Origin: Propionibacterium sp.
GTDB lineage: Bacteria; Actinomycetota; Actinomycetes; Propionibacteriales; Propionibacteriaceae
DNA length: 37,879 nt
Reading direction: 5' to 3'
Assembly: GCA_012839035.1 (NCBI GenBank)
Contig: DUOB01000043.1
Coordinates: 1 to 37,879 of the forward strand
The position numbers and the translations under genes are program-made. Shown piece by piece: positions 7,587 to 15,041 of this stretch. Under the pieces are notes generated by a model. That model was not told the origin of the DNA. It saw only the letters and a list, made by a program, of their open reading frames with translations, and did not search any database. Position 1 is the stretch's first letter. Each line of letters opens with the position of its first letter.

Positions 7587-9068
7587 TCACGCCTTGACCG
7601 TGCGACGGCGCATGCCGTACGCCGCGCCACCCATGAGGGCGAGGCCAGCCAGGGTGAAGACGATCGTGCCGATGCCACCGGTCTCAGGGATGGTGACTCG
7701 CTTGTTCTCGACTTCCTGCGGGGCAGCCGCGGTCAGGGCCACCGGGTCGGACCAGTAGCTGGTCTTGGTGACCGTGAACGGGATCGGGTTCGGCAGCATT
7801 GCGTAGCCGGCCGGGGCCGCGACCTCAACGAGCTGATAGGTGCCCGGATGGCTGATCGTGTTGATCTTGTCGTCGACCGTCGCCGGGTCTCCGGACGTAG
7901 GCTCATAGCCCTGCAGGCCAGCGATCTCGAAGCTGCCGTCAGCAGCGGAGATGACATAGATCGGCTGTCCAACAACCGGAGCGGTGGTGGCGGTATAGGT
8001 GCCGTCGCCGTTGTCGGCGGCGAACTTGCCGGCGGTGATCGCGGCCTGGTTCATGGCGATCAGGTCAGCGGTCCACACGACCGGGGTGGCGGTGGTGCCG
8101 TCCAGCTCCTCGACGCGGAACACGGCACCGGCCAGCTTGTCGGTCGTGCCCTCGACAACCTTCTCGAACCGCTTGCCACCGGTCCAGACCTCGGGCTGCT
8201 CTTCCTCGGGAACAGTCGCCGGCTCGCCGGTGACGTCGTGTCCGTTGGTGTATTCCAGCGTCACATCGTTCGGGATCGGCAGGCCGACCACGGCGGTGTC
8301 GTTGATGCTGGTCAGGAAGCGAATCTCCAGATTGGTGCCCGGGGTCAGCTTGGCGATGCCCGTGGCGGTGAACTCGACGACGAGCTGCCCGCCCGCCGCG
8401 CCCACGGCAGGCTCGGTGACGGTGTAATCAGTGCCCTCGAGCATCGCGACACTGCCGTTGAGAACCCGGAGGCGGTTCTGGTAGTCGAGCGCCGGATCGA
8501 TGTCGTCGGTGAACTTCAGCATCTTGTAGGTGGCGATGTCCTCAGGCAGGGTCGGCAGAATGATCCACTCGACGTTGTCCCCGACGTTCGCGGAATCGGA
8601 GTCGTTGCCGACCTCGGTAACGTCCTTGTCGACAGTGGGCTCATTGCCCACCGTGTTCTTCGGGTAGACGTGGACGTCGGTCCGGGCCTCATTGGTGGCC
8701 GGATCGATCATCGGGAGCACCAGACCGAAGGGAACGGCCTCAGAACCCGAGATCATGCCCTCGCCACTGTAGCCGCTCTCGACGAACCAGTAGTAGCCCT
8801 CGCCCAGGGTCAGCGCCGGGGTGGCGCCGCCGGTGCCGGTGGTGGTGGTCTGGCCCGCCGTGCCCAGATAGGCCTCGACCTCGGCAGCGGTGTCATAGCT
8901 GGCCTGGGCGGCCATCATGACCTCGTACTGGGCCTGCGCTTCTGCGCTCGACACCCATTGCTGAATCCTTCGCTCGGCTGGAACGCAGCACCCTGCTGCA
9001 CCTGTTACCGGAACTAACACAATTTTAAGGAAACGTGTAATCGGACGATGATTAAATCTCAGCACCAA
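7587..9068 (-). CDS. SpaA-type backbone pilin, 5' end abnormal (no signal peptide)
   Basis: From Trp38 on this is a fimbrial backbone pilin: pilin motif DVHVYPKN (131-138), Ig-like middle region, a SpaA/Cna-B domain with an E-box (YQLVEVAAPAGY, 411-422), sorting signal IPETG (460-464), membrane segment and RRR tail. The Lys of YPKN would be joined to the IPETG Thr of the next subunit. The first 37 codons, however, look non-coding: AT-rich third positions, two adjacent Cys, no hydrophobic signal segment, and only a TTG at 9068 to start from. About 80 residues (signal peptide plus first strands) that such pilins normally carry before this Trp are missing. The gene is therefore 5'-truncated, rearranged or misassembled, and perhaps a pseudogene. 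Confidence 0.8.
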   Translation of the reverse strand: MVLRFNHRPITRFLKIVLVPVTGAAGCCVPAERRIQQWVSSAEAQAQYEVMMAAQASYDTAAEVEAYLGTAGQTTTTGTGGATPALTLGEGYYWFVESGYSGEGMISGSEAVPFGLVLPMIDPATNEARTDVHVYPKNTVGNEPTVDKDVTEVGNDSDSANVGDNVEWIILPTLPEDIATYKMLKFTDDIDPALDYQNRLRVLNGSVAMLEGTDYTVTEPAVGAAGGQLVVEFTATGIAKLTPGTNLEIRFLTSINDTAVVGLPIPNDVTLEYTNGHDVTGEPATVPEEEQPEVWTGGKRFEKVVEGTTDKLAGAVFRVEELDGTTATPVVWTADLIAMNQAAITAGKFAADNGDGTYTATTAPVVGQPIYVISAADGSFEIAGLQGYEPTSGDPATVDDKINTISHPGTYQLVEVAAPAGYAMLPNPIPFTVTKTSYWSDPVALTAAAPQEVENKRVTIPETGGIGTIVFTLAGLALMGGAAYGMRRRTVKA

Positions 9069-9117
9069 GAAGCGTGACGTCGCTCACAGCTCTTTTCGGA
9101 ACGTTCCCCACCGTTCT

Positions 9118-9139
9118 ATGCCCTCAATCTTTAGGGCAT
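9118..9139. repeat. stem-loop in the pilus leader
   Basis: ATGCCCT (9118-9124) pairs perfectly with AGGGCAT (9133-9139) across an eight-base loop. On the minus strand it would fall in the 5' untranslated region downstream of the candidate pilus promoter. It could be a protein-binding inverted repeat or an RNA hairpin. Confidence 0.5.
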
Positions 9140-9164
9140 GATGCGAGAACGGGTTGAACCTTCA

Positions 9165-9192
9165 CTTATATTCGAAGAATCCCGTGTGCAAG
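9165..9192 (-). promoter_or_regulatory. candidate promoter of the pilus operon
   Basis: On the minus strand, TATAAG (9165-9170, five of six matches to the -10 consensus) lies 15-16 bases downstream of TTGCAC or CTTGCA (9186-9192). It is about 100 bases before the pilin reading frame in a low-GC region. The spacing is a little short. Confidence 0.4.
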
Positions 9193-9492
9193 AGTCGCTT
9201 CACCGCGCCACCCTCACCGACCGAGCCAGGCAGGCGCGTGCCGCTGATCCTCTATGATGTTTGCCCTCTCGGCGCTCCCGGGAGGTTCCGACCGCGCCGG
9301 GGACCTCAGCGGACCAATCACGCAACCCCCGTTTTGACCCATGCCTCCCACCCCAAAAGATCGACACAACAGGAATCCGCAACGCGACGAAATCCGCAAT
9401 TCGGAAGTTTCCGGAGTTGATTTGGACCAACTTTCCTCAAGCTTGACCGAGTGTGACAATCATCATGTTGACCTCAAGCTACTGGCGGGTGT

Positions 9493-12400
9493 CTACTTAG
9501 AAAGTTTCAGCATTTCCAGCGTTGCGCCCATCGTCACAAGGATGGCCCCGGCTCCGACCAGGAATCCGGGCACAGCCTGCGGCACGCCCAGATGCACGGT
9601 GAGCCCGAGGATCCGGGACAGCCCCAAGGGCAGCAGCGCGAGCTCGTCGTTGAGCACCGTGAGACTGCGCTCCAGCCCCGCCCACCCGAGCGCGGTGCCG
9701 GTCGCGGCCAGGGGAACCCCGAGACCGAGCAGCACAGCGCCGACGCCCTGGCGTACGCGAACCCCATAGCATCCCGCCATCGCCACCACGATCGCCGCCA
9801 GCCACCACAACAGCAGGCCGGTCGCGGCCGAGAGATACCAGGTCCGGGCGGTGGGGTCGGTCCAGAAGCGGAACCAGTACGCCCCCGGTCCCCGCGGCAC
9901 CATCGCGCCGAGGAAGAGCATCGCTCCCAGCAGCCACCCACCACCCATCGCGCCCCACAGGGACGCAGCATCAACACCGGGGCGCAGCCACGCCAGCGCA
10001 CCCCGCAGCGTCAGGGCGAACAGCCCGAGGAAGCCGAGGCTGAGGACGAGATACCAGGGCGCTCGACCGGCGCTGAAAAGGATCTGACTGCCGATGGCCA
10101 CGGCCGCCGGCAGGGCGACAGTGAGCCAATCCCTCCGAGACGGGCCTCCGGCCCCCATCCGGGGTTTCCGCCACGGAGTGAACGCCCCCCGCCGGAGGTC
10201 CGGGACGAATGCGAGACCCAGCAACGCCAACAGCAACAGCGCGCCCGCAGCGAGACGGATGGCGTCGACGCGCTCGGCGTACGCCATCCCCGCCTCCGCG
10301 GCGAAGAAGTTGAACGGCGGCAGATCGAGGTTCCCCGTCCACTTCCGCTCATGCTCCGCGACCGCCGCCTGCCACGCGGGCAGCGCCGCCCGCCAGGCCC
10401 GCTCGGCGTCGGGAGATCCCGTGTCGAGCCACTCGTAGTGTTTGAGCACGAGCACGCGATAGGCCTGCAACGTCCGCAGCAGATCGACCTCATGGTCGAC
10501 CGACTCAACGAGCCGGTCATAGTCCTCCGGATCGACGAACGCGGCCCGGTCCACCCCGTCCAGCCGAGCGCGCATGCGCTCCGCGGCCCCGACCGCTCGC
10601 TCCCCCGCCGCGATCGCCTCGTCGACGCGCCCGCGCGTGGCGACGTACACCGCGGACAGGGCCGCGGAGTCCCCGGAGACGATGTCCCACTTGAAGATCC
10701 ACATCATCGGCGGCGGTTCGAGTCCGAGGGCGAAGACCTGCTGCTCGGCGTACGGGCCGATGTAGAGCCCGTCCAGCACCGCCGCGCGCGACTCGGCGAG
10801 CACCGCCCCGACCGTTGCGACGACGCCCGGGTCCCGCGAATAGGTGCGCCGGATCCAGTCCCCGTTCACCCGATCGAGGTCGGCGTCCGGGTCCCACGCC
10901 AGCCGGGCCCCGGCATAGACGTTGAGGTCATACAGCTTCCAGTTCCCCGTCTTGAGATACAGGGACATGGGTCCCGCGCGCCACGGGCCGCCATCCTGTG
11001 TCCACAGCCACACCCCGTCGAGCTGCGGGTTGTCCCGCTGCAGGGTTTGCAGCGCTGTCTGGTGCAGCGGGCCCACATCGTTCGGGATCGAGCTGAACGC
11101 CTCGAATTCGCGCCGGCCCTGCACCTCGACCAGCCGGCGCTGGGAGCCCGTCCTCAGCGTCGGGTTCAGCGGCAGCCACGAGTCGAAGTCGCCCATGACG
11201 AACTTGGTGGACACGACCAGGTTCTCACGATGGAAATCCCCCAACAGACGCTCGTACGTCTCCGGGTTCGTGTGCATGTCCCCCACATCGCCGACCCCGA
11301 CGGACCAGGTGCGGAAATAGATCCTCGCGTCGTGCTCGGCGGCGACGGCGGTGGTGACGTCGAGCATGGTGCGTACGCCCTCGGCATCGGTCACTTTGAG
11401 CGCCGAGAAATAGTCCCAGCCCCGGTGGTTGTAGATCGACCCGCCCTCCCCGATCCGGATCATGAACCCGTCGACCCAGTCGAAGTCAGTGAAGAACTCG
11501 TCGAAGCCCGCGCGATAGACCTCCCAGAGCCGCGGGTCGGTCGGGTCGAGGTTCGTCTGTTGCTGGAGATAGGCCTCCAGCGGCCCGGTGAGCGCGAGCA
11601 TGTCCGACTTGAACACGACCTTGAGCCCCAGGTCATGGGCATAGCGCCACATCGCGCCGACCTCGCGCTTCATCGCCTCATGCCGCGCCCGATAGGGGCT
11701 GTCGGCGGGATAGACCTCGAACCCGTCGCCGAGGTGGTCGAAGTTCACGTATTCGAGGAAGCCGTTGATGATCACGCCGTTGTACCCATAGGCGGCCACA
11801 TGATCCACATAGTCCCGCCACTCCGCGGCGACGCGCTCGAGTGGGACCGGGTCGACGTAGGGGGCGTCCGCCAGGACCACATCCTCCAGCGCCCCCGAGG
11901 AATGCTGATAGTCGTCCTGCGCACGATAGGCGTCGGGGTCGGGGCGTACCCCCACCGCCCCCGTCTCCACAAACCTCTCCCCCAGCGCCGGCCGTACTTC
12001 GCCGTCGGTGCCGAGGGCCGCCCAGTCGTGCCCCGCCTTGAGCTGGTCGGCAACGCGGAACAGGCCGTTCGTCGCACCGAGCGCGGAGGCGGCTCTGATC
12101 GTCACGGTCGGTGTGCTGATGGTCGAGTCGGTGACGTCGATGCTGTACGCCTCGTCCCCGCCCGGGTGGATCTGCTGTTGGTCCGGGTCCTCGACGTGGA
12201 GGTCGATGCTGACCGGCGGAGCCGAGGCGTCGGGCTCGCGCTCGGTCACAGCCTCCCTGAGGAGGCGCTCGGCAAGCTGCGTCCGGGGGTGATCACGCAG
12301 GTGGGGCGGTGCTTGGATGTCGCCCAGGGGTGCCAGTGGGGTGATGTCGAGGTGATCGGCGTTCGCCGGTTCCTCCGGGGGGACGGACTTGTTCTCGAAG

Positions 12401-12516
12401 CGAATGGCCAAGGCGTTGCTGAGTTGTCCCGCAAGGGCCGCGCCGGCGACGAGCCCCAGGACCGTGACAACCGCAGCACCCAACCCCAGCCCATGACCGT
12501 GCAACAGGCGGCGCAT
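9493..12516 (-). CDS. membrane-anchored GH67-like glycoside hydrolase fused to a polytopic membrane domain
   Basis: A 1007-residue protein I cannot match to a named family member. An N-terminal membrane segment (about 13-33) precedes an outside region whose start (IRAASALGATNGLFRVADQL) resembles the auxiliary domain before GH67/GH20 barrels. The barrel region echoes GH67 alpha-glucuronidases: NGVIINGF near 247, VDGFMIRIGEGG near 350 where GH67 has its substrate-binding Asp/Glu stretch, and NLVVSTKFVMGDFDSWLP near 435 in the place of the GH67 catalytic-acid region. From about residue 752 there are seven hydrophobic segments. A sugar-processing enzyme facing outward is the best guess; whether it is active is unknown. 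The ATG at 12516 has no clear ribosome-binding site. The gene stands alone between the pilus locus and a repeat-rich region. Confidence 0.6.
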   Translation of the reverse strand: MRRLLHGHGLGLGAAVVTVLGLVAGAALAGQLSNALAIRFENKSVPPEEPANADHLDITPLAPLGDIQAPPHLRDHPRTQLAERLLREAVTEREPDASAPPVSIDLHVEDPDQQQIHPGGDEAYSIDVTDSTISTPTVTIRAASALGATNGLFRVADQLKAGHDWAALGTDGEVRPALGERFVETGAVGVRPDPDAYRAQDDYQHSSGALEDVVLADAPYVDPVPLERVAAEWRDYVDHVAAYGYNGVIINGFLEYVNFDHLGDGFEVYPADSPYRARHEAMKREVGAMWRYAHDLGLKVVFKSDMLALTGPLEAYLQQQTNLDPTDPRLWEVYRAGFDEFFTDFDWVDGFMIRIGEGGSIYNHRGWDYFSALKVTDAEGVRTMLDVTTAVAAEHDARIYFRTWSVGVGDVGDMHTNPETYERLLGDFHRENLVVSTKFVMGDFDSWLPLNPTLRTGSQRRLVEVQGRREFEAFSSIPNDVGPLHQTALQTLQRDNPQLDGVWLWTQDGGPWRAGPMSLYLKTGNWKLYDLNVYAGARLAWDPDADLDRVNGDWIRRTYSRDPGVVATVGAVLAESRAAVLDGLYIGPYAEQQVFALGLEPPPMMWIFKWDIVSGDSAALSAVYVATRGRVDEAIAAGERAVGAAERMRARLDGVDRAAFVDPEDYDRLVESVDHEVDLLRTLQAYRVLVLKHYEWLDTGSPDAERAWRAALPAWQAAVAEHERKWTGNLDLPPFNFFAAEAGMAYAERVDAIRLAAGALLLLALLGLAFVPDLRRGAFTPWRKPRMGAGGPSRRDWLTVALPAAVAIGSQILFSAGRAPWYLVLSLGFLGLFALTLRGALAWLRPGVDAASLWGAMGGGWLLGAMLFLGAMVPRGPGAYWFRFWTDPTARTWYLSAATGLLLWWLAAIVVAMAGCYGVRVRQGVGAVLLGLGVPLAATGTALGWAGLERSLTVLNDELALLPLGLSRILGLTVHLGVPQAVPGFLVGAGAILVTMGATLEMLKLSK

Positions 12517-12525
12517 GGGGCCACT

Positions 12526-12555
12526 CTGACACGGAGGGTTCTGGCACGGAGGGTC
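12526..12555. repeat. two tandem 15-bp units before the GH67-like gene
   Basis: CTGACACGGAGGGTT (12526-12540) is followed directly by CTGGCACGGAGGGTC (12541-12555), 13 of 15 bases alike. The pair lies 9 bases upstream of the ATG of the GH67-like gene, so it may be a regulatory site on DNA or mRNA. Confidence 0.65.
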
Positions 12556-12666
12556 GGGGCGTCTGCATCAGCCCCTGTTCACCCGTGCTTTCGCCCGCTT
12601 TTATCGGGCCGTCAACCCACCGGCCTGGTCATCGTCCCCTCCCCGGTCCAAAGCCATCGTCCCCGC

Positions 12667-12859
12667 TGGTGTGCCACTTGGGTGCTGCTACGACCACACC
12701 AGAAGGGCACATCAGAACCAGCCCCGCCAACCTCCCCGGTGGTGTGCCACTTCGGTGCTGCTATGACCACACCAGAGGGGCACACCAGAACCAGCCCGCC
12801 AACCTCCCCGGTGGTGTGCCACTTCGGTGTTGCCATAACCACACCAAGGAGGCACACCA
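12667..12859 (+). repeat. three direct copies of a 48-bp palindromic repeat
   Basis: Copies lie at 12667-12714, 12740-12787 and 12812-12859, each exactly 48 bases, with a period of 72-73. Each begins TGGTGTGCC and ends with GGCACACCA or a one-base variant, so it can fold into a long stem, and each carries an inner CCACACC. Copies 1-2 and 2-3 are separated by a conserved 24-25 base spacer containing CCCGCCAACCTCCCC, so the larger unit has been duplicated. A fourth, inverted copy lies at 13989-14036. The repeat resembles REP-type extragenic palindromes in architecture; I do not recognise the family. Confidence 0.9.
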
Positions 12860-12880
12860 GCACTCAAGGAGCGCCTTGTC

Positions 12881-12940
12881 CGGCTCGACAGGTCCCCGCT
12901 CGACAGGTCCCGGCTCGACAGGTCCCGGCTCGACGGGTCC
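12881..12940 (+). repeat. four tandem 15-bp units
   Basis: The unit CGGCTCGACAGGTCC occurs four times in a row (12881-12895, 12896-12910, 12911-12925, 12926-12940) with one-base differences in copies 2 and 4. It lies just downstream of the stop of the DUF559 gene and could vary in copy number between strains. Confidence 0.9.
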
Positions 12941-12955
12941 CGACGGTGCCGGTTC

Positions 12956-13909
12956 TCAGGCGGAACGCCGGAGGTGCCGGTGGGCCGCACATGCGGCGCC
13001 GCAGTCCTTGAGCTCTCCTCGGTACCCGCGGGCGCACAGCGTGGCGAAGATGTCGGCGGCGAGCTGGCAGGCGCCGTTGTATACATCCACCCATTCAGCG
13101 CGGAGCGTGATTTTGCCCTGCCCCGCGGAGGCTCGATCCCGGCGGATGTCTGCGCCCCGCAGGTCCTGGTGCGCCAGCCGACCGTCCACTTCGACCACAA
13201 CCCCGTGCTCCTCGTCCACGAAGTCCCGCCGGATGGCCCGACCGGCGGCTTGGTCGGGAACGGCCATGCGCATCATCGGCAGGCCGTGCGCCTTCAGGAC
13301 CCGTCCCACGAAGTCGACCTCCAGGACGCTTTCCGCGCCGTCTGCGATGACGCCGAGGGACAGCGACAGAGCCTGACGGTGCTGGTGGGTGCGCCGAGCT
13401 GCCAAGGCTGCGGCCAGCTCAACGGCGGTGGTTTTGCCCCGCTGAACGGCTCGCGCCGCAATCGCGATCGCGTCCTCCCTCGACGAGAGGGGATCATCCC
13501 CGATGTCCAGCACGGTGCAGACGACATCGGTGACCGTCAGCCGTTTCCGCTTCAGGGTGCGCATCGGGCTCCGGCGTCGACGCACGCGGATGCCGGGGCG
13601 GGGCTTCTTCTTGAGGCCCATCGGAACATGCACATGCAACACGGCCGGTTCCTTCTTGTCGAGACCCAGAACAAAGGCAGCGGAGTGCATCGCCAGTGCG
13701 GCGTCATCGCCGTAGTGCAGCAGCGCCGCACTCGCCCGCCCCCACCAGTCGAGCTTCCCGGTATGCGTCTGATACACACCGGGGTGCACCGGCTTCCAGA
13801 TCCCCCGTTCCAGCCGCCAGCGCACAGCCGCCAAGGACAACCCCGCCTCGCGTGCCTGTGCCCGAGTGATCACTCCCCGTTGGGTGCGAGACAACCCATC
13901 CAGATCCAT
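12956..13909 (-). CDS. AbiEi-type HTH / DUF559 (Vsr-like PD-(D/E)XK) domain protein
   Basis: A 317-residue protein of a family common in actinobacteria. The N-terminus (about 1-50) is a winged-helix domain of AbiEi antitoxin type (QRGVITRAQAREAGLS, then WRLERGIWKPVHPGVY). The C-terminal part (about 205-300) resembles DUF559, a Vsr-like nuclease fold: Glu in AESVLEVDF, then DFVDEEHGVVVEVDG with acidic residues and DIRRDRA. The fold is recognised; neither nuclease nor antitoxin activity is shown. The ATG at 13909 is chosen because the HTH starts there; 41 further open codons upstream run into a repeat. No toxin partner of AbiEii type is adjacent. The gene is bracketed by the 48-bp palindromic repeats, three downstream and one inverted upstream. 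Confidence 0.8.
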   Translation of the reverse strand: MDLDGLSRTQRGVITRAQAREAGLSLAAVRWRLERGIWKPVHPGVYQTHTGKLDWWGRASAALLHYGDDAALAMHSAAFVLGLDKKEPAVLHVHVPMGLKKKPRPGIRVRRRRSPMRTLKRKRLTVTDVVCTVLDIGDDPLSSREDAIAIAARAVQRGKTTAVELAAALAARRTHQHRQALSLSLGVIADGAESVLEVDFVGRVLKAHGLPMMRMAVPDQAAGRAIRRDFVDEEHGVVVEVDGRLAHQDLRGADIRRDRASAGQGKITLRAEWVDVYNGACQLAADIFATLCARGYRGELKDCGAACAAHRHLRRSA

Positions 13910-13988
13910 CCCGCCACCGTGGCGGATCCCACGTACCGTCGGGACGGTTATCCACAGGCCCCGTGCCCGAATACAGGCGTCACGGACC

Positions 13989-14036
13989 TCGTGTGCCGGA
14001 CAGGTGTCGTTAAAGCCGCACTCAAGCGGCACACCA
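13989..14036 (-). repeat. fourth, inverted copy of the 48-bp palindromic repeat
   Basis: Read on the minus strand it starts TGGTGTGCCGCTTGAGTGC and ends GGCACACGA, again exactly 48 bases. The ends and most of the inner bases match the three copies at 12667-12859, which are in the opposite orientation. It lies 17 bases after the stop of sufT and 79 bases before the DUF559 start. Confidence 0.85.
14009..14030 (-). terminator. probable terminator of the suf operon, inside the repeat
   Basis: On the minus strand GCCGC pairs with GCGGC across a six-base loop (14015-14030), followed by TTTAAC. It sits 24 bases after the sufT stop, so this repeat copy may also end transcription of the suf operon. 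Confidence 0.5.
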
Positions 14037-14053
14037 ACGGCCCAAGCCCAGCG

Positions 14054-14584
14054 TCAGACGTTGAACCCCAGCGCGCGGAGCTGTTCCTTGCCGTCGTCGG
14101 TGATCTTCTCCGGAGTCCACGGCGGCATCCAGACCCAGTTGATCGTGGTCCTGGTGGAGAGACCCTCGAGGGCCGCATCGGTCTGGGCCTCGATGACATC
14201 GGTGAGCGGGCACGCGGCGGAGGTCAGGGTCATGTCCACGGTCACGGCGGAGTCGTCATCGACGTGGACGCCATAGACGAGGCCGAGATCCACGATGTTG
14301 ATCCCGAGCTCGGGGTCGACCACGTCCTTGAGCGCCTCGAGGAGCTGCTCCTTGTCGGCCGCGTCGCCGTTGGACGCTGCGCCGAGTTCCTCACCCGCAC
14401 CGGGGAGGTCATCGTCCACGAGGTCGGAGGGCCGGGCCTCGGTCTGGTTCACCGCGCCGGACTCCATGTTCGCGGCCGCAGGATCGGGCCGCGAGGCCAC
14501 CTGTTCGGGAGCACCCTTCGGCGCGTCGCTGGCCGCCCCTGCACCGGGGATGTTCGGCTCGTCGGTCTCAGTGAAGTCGGTCAT
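14054..14584 (-). CDS. sufT: SufT-like Fe-S assembly factor (MIP18/DUF59 domain)
   Basis: A 176-residue cytoplasmic protein, last gene of the suf operon. The C-terminal 100 residues form a MIP18/DUF59 domain with VVDPELGINIVDLGLVYGV and the conserved Cys in TSAACPLTDVI; such proteins help deliver Fe-S clusters to target enzymes. The first 75-80 residues are a low-complexity Ala/Asp/Glu/Pro segment not needed for the fold, which makes the protein longer than the usual 100-120 residues. The ATG at 14584 follows GGAGAAAA. It lies 12 bases after the sufU stop. Confidence 0.9.
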   Translation of the reverse strand: MTDFTETDEPNIPGAGAASDAPKGAPEQVASRPDPAAANMESGAVNQTEARPSDLVDDDLPGAGEELGAASNGDAADKEQLLEALKDVVDPELGINIVDLGLVYGVHVDDDSAVTVDMTLTSAACPLTDVIEAQTDAALEGLSTRTTINWVWMPPWTPEKITDDGKEQLRALGFNV

Positions 14585-14596
14585 CGTTTTCTCCGT

Positions 14597-15040
14597 TCAG
14601 TTTTCCTGGGCGCTGGACCGCAGGGCAGCGTCGCGGAACGCCTCCCACCCGAGCAGCGCGCACTTGATCCGGGCAGGGAATCGGGCGACCCCCACAAAGG
14701 CGATCGCGTCCTCGAACAGGTCCTCGTCCGGGTCGTACTTGCCGCGGCTGTCCATCATCACGTGGAACTCGTCGGACAATGCGAACGCCTCGTCGAGGGT
14801 CTTGCCGATCACGAGGTCGGTCATGATCGAGGTGGACGCCTGGGAGATGGAGCACCCCTCCCCCGCATAGGACACGTCCACGACCTTGTCCCCGTCGAGC
14901 TCCACGCGCAGCGTCAGCTCGTCGCCGCACGACGGGTTCACATGATGCACCTCCGCGCCGTAGGGCTCGCGCAGCCCGCTGTGATGCTTCGCGCGATAGT
15001 GGTCGAGGATGATCTCCTGATAGAGCTCTTCCACATCCAT
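14597..15040 (-). CDS. sufU: SufU-type zinc-dependent sulfurtransferase
   Basis: A 147-residue protein of the SufU family, which takes persulfide sulfur from SufS and passes it to the SufBCD scaffold. The zinc-site ligands are present: Cys38 and Asp40 (NPSCGDE), Cys63 (GEGCSIS) and Cys127 (RIKCALLG). Cys38 is the usual sulfur acceptor position. Length is normal. The ATG at 15040 is one base after the sufS stop and begins the family-typical MDVEELYQEIILDHY; an upstream extension in frame lies inside sufS and is not real. Confidence 0.95.
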   Translation of the reverse strand: MDVEELYQEIILDHYRAKHHSGLREPYGAEVHHVNPSCGDELTLRVELDGDKVVDVSYAGEGCSISQASTSIMTDLVIGKTLDEAFALSDEFHVMMDSRGKYDPDEDLFEDAIAFVGVARFPARIKCALLGWEAFRDAALRSSAQEN

Positions 15041-15041
15041 G

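Larger units (their letters stand above)
9069..9492. other. AT-richer intergenic region upstream of the pilus operon
   Basis: 424 bases without a convincing gene between the pilin reading frame and the stop of the GH67-like gene. Base composition is visibly lower in G+C than the surroundings, most of all at 9330-9490. It contains a candidate minus-strand promoter (9165-9191), a stem-loop (9118-9139), the perfect palindrome GGAACGTTCC (9098-9107) and the palindrome TCAAGCTTGA (9437-9446). Short reading frames here have no recognisable features. Confidence 0.7.
12517..12955. other. repeat-rich intergenic region
   Basis: 439 bases without a credible gene. From left to right it holds a 15-bp duplication (12526-12555), three direct copies of a 48-bp palindromic repeat (12667-12859) and four tandem 15-bp units (12881-12940). 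Reading frames across it just translate the repeats. Confidence 0.8.

Noticed and set aside
12667..12859. Possible CRISPR array
   Set aside because: Only three copies, spacers are nearly identical to one another, and there are no cas genes.
9592..13011. 1139-codon open frame on the plus strand opposite the GH67-like gene
   Set aside because: Arg/Pro/Gly-rich shadow of the minus-strand gene; it runs through the palindromic and tandem repeats and has no domain.
12585..13376. Plus-strand frame that translates the 48-bp repeats into repeated peptides
   Set aside because: The peptide repeat follows from the DNA palindromes; there is no ribosome-binding site and the frame continues antisense to the DUF559 gene.
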